Below are positions 9,408 to 17,722 of a DNA stretch of 38,626 nt, in pieces. The translations under genes were made by a program, and so were the position numbers. Numbering within the stretch: the first letter of the stretch is position 1; each line of letters opens with the position of its first letter. The DNA comes from a virus: the IMG/VR virus record IMGVR_UViG_3300008450_000136, positions 1 through 38,626 of that record; one strand, written 5' to 3'. The notes beneath the pieces were generated by a model. That model made no database searches and had not been told where the DNA came from. It saw only the letters and a program-made list of their open reading frames with translations.

Positions 9408-10712
9408 TTAAAGTTTATAATTGTAGTTAAACTCTGCAACTTTGCCATTTACAGGATTGTACAACTCAAGTACAGCAGCTCTTTTATTGCCAGTGAACTT
9501 ATTATGATAATGCCAGTAATCTGTTGCTGAAAGTGAAGGTAACACTTTTATTGTAAATCCATGTATTTCATTATCAGTTACAAACTCAGTTGTCTTTTTA
9601 GTGTGCAAGTGACCTGTAAATAAAGTTCTATAACTAGTTTGGCCCCACTCATATGGATGCTCAGTTGCGTATACTAATGGAGTCATCTTTTTAGATATAT
9701 CACCATGTTCAAAGCAAAACATATTCTCTCCATACACAAGCACCTTTCTTTCAGCATATTGGCTAGAGAAAGTAAAACCATCTGCATCTCCAAATGACTG
9801 AGATAATGCATGTACTAAGTGAAATGAACTAAGTCTATCGTGATTCCCTGGTATAAACATTACATGCACATTGTTAGCATAGTTTCTAACTAATGACAAA
9901 AGTAGATATAATCCTTCAAAGGCTTGAATGTAAGCATCTTGTGCAGACATACTTGCTTCTACAGGTGTACCCTTAGTTGTAGTGTTGTTGAATGTATCTA
10001 CTTGTAGAGTATCTCCTCCTAATACAATCACAACCTTTTCTAGATCATAGCTATCACGACATTTATCTAAAAGATTATTCACTGTGTTTATAGCTATGCT
10101 AGACATTGACTCATTACCAGGCTTTCCAAAATGAAGATCTTGTAAACTAAGAATACCACACACACCTTCTAAAAGATCTGACTTTTTAGTTTTAAAGGTA
10201 GTTTCTACTTTAGGAAACTTGTAGTCAGAAAGCATACCATAAAAATTAAGGAGGTCAGTTTCCTCCTTATGTATCTGTGTCACTAATGCTGAGATTAACC
10301 AACCTGTTCCTTTTTGTTTGTTCCAGTATTGAGATAATCTCCACTTAGTTGTATCTATGTTTAGTATTTCTATAATCTCTTCTGGAGTCTTTGGTTCTTT
10401 AGAAGAGTAAGCTTCTAAAGTCATTTTACCAGAATCCATATCACTATGAGATTTTATCACCCCTCCTTTTTCTTCAATTGTTTTGTAAATACCAAGCTCT
10501 ATTTTAGTAGGGCAGACTTCTCCTATAATTGATTTTTCTATTGCATCTTGTATTGCTTCATCTACTGTTTCTCTATAGTGCAACATCTTTTTATACACTA
10601 ACCTTTTAAGAGAAACGTATTCATCTAAAGGCATTCCTATTCTATTTGCAGAATACTCATCTGACTTTTTCCATTTGACAATGGAGCTATATACTTCTTT
10701 TATCTTATTCAT
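9408..10712 (-). CDS. Calcineurin-like metallophosphoesterase (434 aa)
   Basis: All dinuclear-metal signature motifs of the calcineurin-like superfamily are present in order: D192-x-H194, G233-D234, G289-N290-H291-D292, H336 with G-D after it, and G367-H368-x-H370. The enzyme should therefore hydrolyse phosphodiester or phosphomonoester bonds with two metals. Related proteins include SbcD/Mre11-type nucleases and many phage phosphoesterases of unknown substrate. The first 180 residues are an extra domain. One segment near 14-40 looks like a helix-turn-helix, and another near 110-145 is Trp-rich; either could bind DNA. It sits in the tail block rather than among replication genes, and is preceded by an inverted repeat at 10727-10759. 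It could process DNA during packaging or entry, or act on a host nucleotide or surface phosphate. The substrate is unknown. Confidence 0.9.
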   Translation of the reverse strand: MNKIKEVYSSIVKWKKSDEYSANRIGMPLDEYVSLKRLVYKKMLHYRETVDEAIQDAIEKSIIGEVCPTKIELGIYKTIEEKGGVIKSHSDMDSGKMTLEAYSSKEPKTPEEIIEILNIDTTKWRLSQYWNKQKGTGWLISALVTQIHKEETDLLNFYGMLSDYKFPKVETTFKTKKSDLLEGVCGILSLQDLHFGKPGNESMSSIAINTVNNLLDKCRDSYDLEKVVIVLGGDTLQVDTFNNTTTKGTPVEASMSAQDAYIQAFEGLYLLLSLVRNYANNVHVMFIPGNHDRLSSFHLVHALSQSFGDADGFTFSSQYAERKVLVYGENMFCFEHGDISKKMTPLVYATEHPYEWGQTSYRTLFTGHLHTKKTTEFVTDNEIHGFTIKVLPSLSATDYWHYHNKFTGNKRAAVLELYNPVNGKVAEFNYNYKL

Positions 10713-10726
10713 CTTTTATATTTTAG

Positions 10727-10759
10727 GGTGAACCCCCTTATTGCTAAGGGGATGTCACC
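10727..10759 (-). terminator. Inverted repeat / RNA hairpin upstream of the metallophosphoesterase gene
   Basis: On the transcribed strand this forms GGTGA (outer arm), a small internal loop, a perfect 7-bp inner stem CCCCTTA/TAAGGGG and a 4-base loop. It lies in the only sizeable gap (74 bases) between the fibre genes and the metallophosphoesterase gene, 14 bases upstream of that gene's ATG. No U-run follows it, so it is not a classical intrinsic terminator. It may be an attenuator, an RNA-processing site or a structure that tunes translation of the next gene. Confidence 0.55.
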
Positions 10760-10786
10760 TGCTCAGGGCTACCAACAACCTGAATA

Positions 10787-11764
10787 TTAAATGCATGGAA
10801 GACAAGGTTGACCATCTAGTGTGGGTGGACTTGTTGATGTATCATAATTATATTGACTAGGATCACAAGGTCCTATGTCTGTAGCATGTGCTCCATTTGT
10901 TACTACACCTGATGAATTAAATCTAGGAGGCAACAATACACCACCACCTCCACAAAAATAAGTATTGGGCTTACCTATAGAACAAATACTAAATGGAGTT
11001 CCTATTCCATTAACTGTTGGAGGATGTGGAATAGCATTACCACAAGATAGTTGATTACCATCGCAATCTGTCCATTCTATATACCATTCATCTCCTGTAT
11101 CAATTCTATACATGCTACATGTAGGTGTAACCACTGATTTAGAAGGACAATTTATAGTTGTTTCAGTACCAGTTGAAGTTGTTATAATTACATTTACAGT
11201 AATATAATATGTAGTAGCAAATGCAATACCTCCTGGTATATTATTTTGATCTAAGATATAAATATAAGGAGAAGGTAAATTTGCTATTGCATCTACTTGA
11301 TCTAAAATATATGTAGCTAGTGGTGGTTGTGTTAAATCATCATATACTATTATTTCATATCCAACAACACTTGTTGAAGAAGAGAAAGGATATATTGTAA
11401 CAGGGATATAATAACCACCGCCATTTAAATTCCATACCCAACTTCTTATACTGACATCAGCACATTGAAATGAATAGTAATCTCCATCAATAGGACTAAA
11501 TGTTTCAGTGACACCATCTTGACATACTTGCCTCATTCTAAATTGATAAGTTGTATTACTTAAGAAATCAGGAGGATTACCTATGTTACCTTGAACTCCT
11601 GTTAGAGTTCCTGTAAGAGGTGTAATATATCCATTGATATTTCCAATGCTATTAGTAGCAGTAACCCAAGGACTAAATGTTCCATCAAAGTTTACTTTTC
11701 TATACTCTAAGTATCCACCTAAAGCAGTTGGGTCAAATGTGTAAGTTAAATCAAATGTTATCAT
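10787..11764 (-). CDS. FN3-like virion adhesin / fibre protein (325 aa)
   Basis: This is an all-beta protein with at least two FN3-like modules. The first (about residues 1-105) has the strand pattern L-E-Y-R..., then N-T-T-Y-Q-F-R-M-R-Q-V-C, with Trp and Tyr at core positions. The second (about 108-205) ends in T-Y-Y-I-T-V-N-V. The C-terminus is Cys- and Pro-rich (about 10 Cys in the last 120 residues), suggesting a compact disulfide- or metal-stabilised tip. Its start forms a TAATG with the giant gene upstream, and its N-terminal module resembles those of the 1879- and 207-residue proteins. It is probably an accessory subunit of the fibre or adhesin apparatus. No enzyme motif is seen. Confidence 0.62.
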   Translation of the reverse strand: MITFDLTYTFDPTALGGYLEYRKVNFDGTFSPWVTATNSIGNINGYITPLTGTLTGVQGNIGNPPDFLSNTTYQFRMRQVCQDGVTETFSPIDGDYYSFQCADVSIRSWVWNLNGGGYYIPVTIYPFSSSTSVVGYEIIVYDDLTQPPLATYILDQVDAIANLPSPYIYILDQNNIPGGIAFATTYYITVNVIITTSTGTETTINCPSKSVVTPTCSMYRIDTGDEWYIEWTDCDGNQLSCGNAIPHPPTVNGIGTPFSICSIGKPNTYFCGGGGVLLPPRFNSSGVVTNGAHATDIGPCDPSQYNYDTSTSPPTLDGQPCLPCI

Positions 11765-14700
11765 TAGAAGTTTATAGTTACTGAGTTAATAAATGGACAA
11801 CTAGGGTTTTGTGGATTATCAAATGTAAACAGAAGTACATCTCCATTACTTAAGTTAACACTATCTGCTTTAATTACAAATGCTAACATTGAGTTTAGTG
11901 TATTGTAAGTAGGGAATGTTGCTAAGTTAGTATAACTTGGAACATCATAGATAGTACTTGTTGTAGTGTTCTCAACAGACAATAAAGTGTTAGATGTACT
12001 AAACATTGTAAACTCTATAATCTCATTTGCATTTACTGTAATGTTAGATCCACCAGGAATACTTGCCCAAGTAGTATCAGTGTTTACTTTCCATTGACCA
12101 AATGTATCAGAAAGATTACTAAATGAGTAAAGATCATATGTATCAGTTGCACTAGTTAAACCATCACTTGATGTAATGTTTAGATAATCGTGCGTATCAT
12201 CTTGATAAGTTCTGTTACCAAGATCTAATCTAAACCATAATCTAGTGGGAGTATCTGTAAGAGCATATGCACTAAAATAAGGAACACCATATGCATTTTC
12301 TAATGTAAATACAGTACTTAATTTATTATAAGGATTTGTCATTCTGTTAAATGAACTACTTCTAACTAAGCTATTAGTTATTGTACTAAATACATAAACA
12401 GGTTCTGTAGGGTTATTAGAGTACAAATAAATTTCATCTGTATCTTCAGAGTATTGGAATCTTCCACCAAAACTATCAGGATTTCCCCAAATATCTAATA
12501 AACCATTTATAAATGATAAATCAATTGTTGCTATTGTTGCTAATGTAGCATCATCTAATACTTTAATTACATAGTTGCCACTAAGAGAAACTGAACCATC
12601 GCTAACATATGTACCTGGAGATGCTCCTGTATAAGATATCTCAAATCCAGTAGGATCTGCTGCTATAATAGGCACTCTAGTTAAATTAAATGTTGAAGGA
12701 ATTATCCCACTAATGCTAATAACTTTTCCAACTGCAAAACTGTTAGGTATATCATATCTAATAGTTTGAGCAATAGGATTATATGTAACACCTGTAATTC
12801 CAGAAATAGTACAAGATGGATTTTTGCTACCCATTACCCAATAAGTATTTTGAGTAGGAACATGAAGTAAAAATGCATTACTTAATTGTCCATGACCTCT
12901 GCCTACAGATGGTGTTCCCAAACCACGAAATAATTGATCAGGTGTAGCAACACATGGTGAACTTGTAATTCCTGTTGTATATACTTTAGGATTTTCTCTC
13001 TGTGTAAATAAATCATCTGATTCATACTTTAATACAAATGTAGTTCCTGCATTATTGTATCCTGTTATACCATTACCTGCACCAGTTCCTGTAAGAATAA
13101 TACTTCCTTTATTATCTATTGCCATGCTTCCAAAATTACTTGCTGTATAAATACTAGCCCATACTGCATCTATTACAGTACCACCACTTGTATATGTAGC
13201 AGTTGCATTATAGTCATTAGCAATAGTAAATGTAGTTGGAGTTACTGAAAGAATAGTTGCATAAGTAGTTGAACTAGTATTGCTATTTGGAAAGTTTAAT
13301 TCATCTACTGGAGAACTTACAATTCCTGATATTTTAACAACTTCCCCCACTGCATAATGATGAGGAAATATTCCATTATACCCAGCATTAATAGCATTAG
13401 GTCTTACACTATATGTAATTGTATTAAGAACATTATCTATAGATACATCATATACAGTTGTTTGTTTTCCACTTAAATATGTACTTACAGCTAGTCCTCC
13501 TATATTTGATGCAACATTATATTTACCAGTAATACCATTATCATTTACACCATATGAACCAACTAAGTTATTGGGATTAATTACATAAAATTGAGCACTT
13601 ACATTACTTTGAGTTATAGGAATTGTAATAACTCTTTCATTAAAAGAATCATAAGCTATATAAGAAAATTGACTATATGCATCTAAAATTGTTCTTTTAG
13701 ATTGAACTAATGAACCATTAGATTGAATATTCCATATCCTAATTAACTTACTAGCAGGACAATCTCCTGCAGCTCCTGTACCCCATATTTGAGCAACACC
13801 AGATTCAGTGTGTGATTCTGACATATAGATTTGATCAGAAACAGCTTTTTTCCAAAATATTCTACCATTAGAATCTACTTTAATTCCTAATCCACCATAG
13901 CAATAATCAGTGTTATAATCATTTATTCCAAAAAATTCACCATGATAATTAAGATTATAAGAAGTGGCTGCTCCAGAATAAGAACTAACACCTGTACCTA
14001 CTAATGCTTGATCTACAGTATTAGTTGCATAATCGTACACAAATAAGTTTGCTACATCATAAACATATTTAAGTTCTGTACTAAATGTTTGTTGTAAGTA
14101 ATTCATTACAACAAACTTTCCTCCACCTATATGAGTTGCTCCTTGTATTCTTTCTATGCCACCCTGCAATCTAGATAAAGGTGAAGCAGGACCATATTCA
14201 TATCCATCAAATTTTTCATATACAGAAGGAACAACTTCAACATTCCATGCTTCTGTAACAACATTGTATTGATAAAAATTTCTTGTGTACTTTCCAGTAA
14301 AGTATAAGAAATCAGAATCCATTGATATCTGACCACAAATGTTTTCATCCCATAATCCAGAGCCTGCTATAACACCTACTTGAGCTGTTTGATTAAATAC
14401 ATAAATATTCATATCATCAACATCAGATCTTGCATCTCTAGCAATACCATATACTAAATTTGAATTAGGATCTGCCACCATTTGTAATGATCCATCTACC
14501 TGAGTAGTAGTACCAGGAAAATCTTTATACAGTTGAATAGTAATTATAGGAGAACCTGAACTAGGAATTACTTGAACCACTCCACCATCAAGGGACACAA
14601 ATACTTTATTATTATTTGTATTATAACAAGTACCACCATCTTTTATTTCATAAAGTAAGTACTCACTTGTATCATCTAATCCCTGAAGAAAGTTAATTTG

Positions 14701-17403
14701 TTTGTCTATCCTATTGCTATTTACATATAAACGTCTGCCATAGCTATCAGGAACAACATAAGTTGGATTTAGAACTGGAGTAGCAATAAATCCATTGGAT
14801 CCTCCATTTCTTCCATTCTCAATTAAATACCTAGCAGTATTTTCCCAACTTCTAGAAGTAAAGTTTTCATTATAATCAACTATAAGATAACTACTAAATA
14901 GTCCATAACTATCTCCTGATAAAGAAGCAAATGTAGAATATGTAACATTTGTTGCTGTTAAAGTACTATCAATTGCTGCTGATATTGCAATAGTATCTCC
15001 TGATATTCCTCGTAAATTATAATAAGGATCTCCTGCATCATAATATGTTTTAAATCCTAATTGTTGTGTATCAAAATTATATACCTTAAAAAATCCTGTA
15101 TCATATGAATTGCCTACAGGCCAATTTTTTGTACTATCTTGAAATAACTCTGATCTAACACCATCATTGCGCCCTACTACCCAATTAGGTACTCCCGTAG
15201 GACATGGTGGAGCAACAGGGCCACCAGCAATACAAGCACAAGGCATTGTAGAACAAAGTATAGGTTGTTCAGGAGGTGCACTTGTAATAGTACCCATTGC
15301 TGCAGTTGGTCCAGTTGTTATATTATTCCAAGCTGTAATATTACCTCTTTTTAAATAATTAGTTTGAGCATAAGTACCTACATGACCCACACTCCAAGTC
15401 CCCACTAATGGATTTAATACAATACGAAAGTTGTTAGATGAACCATCAGTAAATACATACAAGTAATTATCTGTAGTATTATACTCCATTAATCTTATAG
15501 GAGTTGTAGGACCATTAAATAGAAGAGAAAGATCTTGACTATCTACAAAAGTAGTTCCATTATACACTGATACTGTAGTGTTATCTGCAACATAAATATA
15601 TCCTGTATTAGAATTAGTTGCAATGTTTAAAGAGTAGTCTCCACCACTAACAATATGATCTAAAGAATATACAGTAGTAGGTGGTGCTTGTTCAACTAAT
15701 GCCATTGTCCAAATAGGTATATCAATATCGTGACCATAACTAGTTGGAGGATCTACAAGATTAACATCTGATGCTATAATTTCTGCAGTAGTTGATGTAT
15801 AATATGATGCATATAAAAAGTCATTATAACTTACAGAAGAAGAAGTTGCATATGCAGGTGAACCAGCTTGTGAAATTTGAGGAATATCAGGACCTCCTTT
15901 TGTAAGGATATTAGGTCCTTCAAATATTACAGATGCACTTGTATAAGTAGAATCAGGCACATCTATTTTAAGATATGGTAATCCTGCAATTACTACTGCA
16001 GATGCTGTATAAACACCAGCATTGTTAATTGCAGTTGCAATTTGAGTTAATGCTTGAATTAAAGTAAGGCCTGAATAGTTTTGATTAGTTAGTATAATAA
16101 CATTTTGTGCAGGTTGCAAGTCTACAGTAATAGTCATATTATCAGTAAGTTCTGCATACCCTGATGCAGTGCCACCTGTTTGATAAGTACCTGCAGGAGT
16201 AAAAGATCCAACTGTGAATGAATTGGGAGTTGCTGCAGTAATTGTTTTAGAAGTTGTTGCAAAAGCAAAAGTATCTGGATTTATACTATTTACAAATACT
16301 TCTTGTCCTACAGTAAACGCATTAATACCACCTGTGTAGGTATAAGTAGTGCTACCACCTGATACTACAGCATTTGTAATAGTATATCCTAATGCAGTAC
16401 CACCACCTGGCGCAGTTGTTTGAATCTTAATAGGAGCATAGATATTATAACTTCCATTACTTGAGGTAATGGGATTACCTGCATTATCTAATAATGGTAG
16501 AGCAGGTGATACTCCATCAGATGTACTAAATGAAAAAGTATAATCATTAACATTTGTTGTACCTGTACCATCACCTATTGTGAAATTTACTAATCCTGTC
16601 AAAGGATCAAAGCAAATAGCACTACTTAATAAAGTAATATCAGGATCAGGACTATTAGTAAAAGTATATACTGGGGCTGATGGGGCTAAAGTACAAGTAG
16701 TATCAACAGTACTAAAGTTAATAGTTACACCTAATGCAACTGTATCAATTATAGTTGTAAGCTGAAACTTGTATGTATTTCCTTGTCTAAATAAAAGAGG
16801 ATCTGTTGTAGTACCATCACATAAGAAAGGATTAAATCCCACCATAGTGTCTAATCCATAGTATCCCACACCTGATGCACCTGTATTTGGTACAGTATAA
16901 TCTAGAATTTGCTTAACACAACTTACAATATTTGGTGTAGTACAGCCATCTGCTATTTGATAAGATGTTCTACCAATAGGTATGGCAGTAGGGCCAGCAC
17001 CACAATCATCTAAAAATCTATCATCAAATGTAGTATCATATACAAGTATTTCTGTATTTGTTACATGAGTGGCATCAGGATAGTTTACAGAATAAAACAT
17101 AGTTTGTTCTGAGTTTACAACTGGCCCTTGCCAAAATGATATTATAGGACACACTATATTTATATAGGTAGCTTCATCTACATAAGATCCCCCACCTACG
17201 CAAGACTTAGTAACAGCTACTCTATAGATTGTATTAGGATTTAATCCTGTAATTGTATAAGTAGTTGTTGTAGAAGGAAGAGGAGTTGTATTAGCAAGTA
17301 CCCAATTATTTAATCCACTGGCATCCCATACTTTGTATAGTACATCATACTCATCAGTTGGTAATTGATTTATAGGGAGGGCCCAAGTTAGTGTAATATC
17401 CAT
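11764..17403 (-). CDS. Giant fibre/adhesin protein with FN3, repeat and propeller-like regions (1879 aa)
   Basis: The largest protein in the window. It starts with an FN3-like module (residues 1-85), followed by beta-rich segments. A roughly 75-95-residue beta repeat occurs three times (about 339-414, 1316-1413 and 1532-1607), marked by F-x-V-G-x-x-V, I-x-P-x-x-F and G-T-Y-x-S/T-G-G. The long middle (about 590-1310) carries many short strands of the type Y-L-Y-V/I-Y-V-x-D-N and looks like one or more beta-propellers. A Cys-rich loop lies near 700-735. The C-terminus is Ser/Thr/Asn-rich and beta-forming. There is no signal peptide. Composition and position in the fibre cluster point to a host-recognition or virion-surface adhesin. 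It is preceded by a 16-base gap and overlaps the next gene as TAATG. Its ligand is unknown. Confidence 0.72.
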   Translation of the reverse strand: MDITLTWALPINQLPTDEYDVLYKVWDASGLNNWVLANTTPLPSTTTTYTITGLNPNTIYRVAVTKSCVGGGSYVDEATYINIVCPIISFWQGPVVNSEQTMFYSVNYPDATHVTNTEILVYDTTFDDRFLDDCGAGPTAIPIGRTSYQIADGCTTPNIVSCVKQILDYTVPNTGASGVGYYGLDTMVGFNPFLCDGTTTDPLLFRQGNTYKFQLTTIIDTVALGVTINFSTVDTTCTLAPSAPVYTFTNSPDPDITLLSSAICFDPLTGLVNFTIGDGTGTTNVNDYTFSFSTSDGVSPALPLLDNAGNPITSSNGSYNIYAPIKIQTTAPGGGTALGYTITNAVVSGGSTTYTYTGGINAFTVGQEVFVNSINPDTFAFATTSKTITAATPNSFTVGSFTPAGTYQTGGTASGYAELTDNMTITVDLQPAQNVIILTNQNYSGLTLIQALTQIATAINNAGVYTASAVVIAGLPYLKIDVPDSTYTSASVIFEGPNILTKGGPDIPQISQAGSPAYATSSSVSYNDFLYASYYTSTTAEIIASDVNLVDPPTSYGHDIDIPIWTMALVEQAPPTTVYSLDHIVSGGDYSLNIATNSNTGYIYVADNTTVSVYNGTTFVDSQDLSLLFNGPTTPIRLMEYNTTDNYLYVFTDGSSNNFRIVLNPLVGTWSVGHVGTYAQTNYLKRGNITAWNNITTGPTAAMGTITSAPPEQPILCSTMPCACIAGGPVAPPCPTGVPNWVVGRNDGVRSELFQDSTKNWPVGNSYDTGFFKVYNFDTQQLGFKTYYDAGDPYYNLRGISGDTIAISAAIDSTLTATNVTYSTFASLSGDSYGLFSSYLIVDYNENFTSRSWENTARYLIENGRNGGSNGFIATPVLNPTYVVPDSYGRRLYVNSNRIDKQINFLQGLDDTSEYLLYEIKDGGTCYNTNNNKVFVSLDGGVVQVIPSSGSPIITIQLYKDFPGTTTQVDGSLQMVADPNSNLVYGIARDARSDVDDMNIYVFNQTAQVGVIAGSGLWDENICGQISMDSDFLYFTGKYTRNFYQYNVVTEAWNVEVVPSVYEKFDGYEYGPASPLSRLQGGIERIQGATHIGGGKFVVMNYLQQTFSTELKYVYDVANLFVYDYATNTVDQALVGTGVSSYSGAATSYNLNYHGEFFGINDYNTDYCYGGLGIKVDSNGRIFWKKAVSDQIYMSESHTESGVAQIWGTGAAGDCPASKLIRIWNIQSNGSLVQSKRTILDAYSQFSYIAYDSFNERVITIPITQSNVSAQFYVINPNNLVGSYGVNDNGITGKYNVASNIGGLAVSTYLSGKQTTVYDVSIDNVLNTITYSVRPNAINAGYNGIFPHHYAVGEVVKISGIVSSPVDELNFPNSNTSSTTYATILSVTPTTFTIANDYNATATYTSGGTVIDAVWASIYTASNFGSMAIDNKGSIILTGTGAGNGITGYNNAGTTFVLKYESDDLFTQRENPKVYTTGITSSPCVATPDQLFRGLGTPSVGRGHGQLSNAFLLHVPTQNTYWVMGSKNPSCTISGITGVTYNPIAQTIRYDIPNSFAVGKVISISGIIPSTFNLTRVPIIAADPTGFEISYTGASPGTYVSDGSVSLSGNYVIKVLDDATLATIATIDLSFINGLLDIWGNPDSFGGRFQYSEDTDEIYLYSNNPTEPVYVFSTITNSLVRSSSFNRMTNPYNKLSTVFTLENAYGVPYFSAYALTDTPTRLWFRLDLGNRTYQDDTHDYLNITSSDGLTSATDTYDLYSFSNLSDTFGQWKVNTDTTWASIPGGSNITVNANEIIEFTMFSTSNTLLSVENTTTSTIYDVPSYTNLATFPTYNTLNSMLAFVIKADSVNLSNGDVLLFTFDNPQNPSCPFINSVTINF
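12583..12807 (-). repeat. Copy 3 of an internal beta-module repeat in the 1879-aa protein
   Basis: It encodes about residues 1532-1607. Shared marks with the other two copies are F-A-V-G followed by I-S-G-I-I-P-S-T-F-N, then P-T-G-F-E-I and G-T-Y-x-S-D-G-S-V. Identity is at the protein level only; the DNA has diverged. Confidence 0.6.
13165..13455 (-). repeat. Copy 2 of an internal beta-module repeat in the 1879-aa protein
   Basis: It encodes about residues 1316-1413. It has Y-A-V-G-E-V-V-K-I-S-G-I, then P-T-T-F-T-I and Y-T-S-G-G-T-V. A longer internal loop than in the other copies follows the S-G-I segment. Confidence 0.6.
16160..16385 (-). repeat. Copy 1 of an internal beta-module repeat in the 1879-aa protein
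   Basis: It encodes about residues 339-414. It has F-T-V-G-Q-E-V-F-V followed by I-N-P-D-T-F, then P-N-S-F-T-V and G-T-Y-Q-T-G-G-T-A. It lies far from copies 2 and 3, which are close together. Confidence 0.55.
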
Positions 17404-17419
17404 TTTATCTTTTATTTAT

Positions 17420-17722
17420 TTATTCAACTATTTGCCAATAGACTGTACCATTGTCATTTATGTTAGTACTGCGTATCTCAAAACTTACATTAGGAATGGT
17501 GTTAGGAGAATATACATATAAGTTACCAATTAAAGTGGTAGTATCTTGATTTCTTGTTATCAATACAGCCTTGCCTGCATTGAAAGTATTTACTGTTACT
17601 TTACCTAGTGCAATATCAGCAAAGCCTGATGTCTCATAGTTTACATCAGGAGTTATCTCAACATTTGTGAGTTCTTGTTCTCCTGTTATAGGATTTAAAG
17701 TATATGTTTCTATTCTTGCCAT
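17420..17722 (-). CDS. Small beta-rich fibre-associated protein (100 aa)
   Basis: This short all-beta protein has alternating hydrophobic strands, Asn/Thr-rich turns and no Cys. It lies between the 694-residue fibre gene (TAATG overlap at its start) and the giant adhesin gene (16-base gap after its stop). The regular strand pattern and C-terminal Trp suggest a single beta-sandwich, such as a fibre cap, adaptor or small decoration protein. I do not recognise a family. There are no catalytic or metal motifs. Confidence 0.62.
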   Translation of the reverse strand: MARIETYTLNPITGEQELTNVEITPDVNYETSGFADIALGKVTVNTFNAGKAVLITRNQDTTTLIGNLYVYSPNTIPNVSFEIRSTNINDNGTVYWQIVE

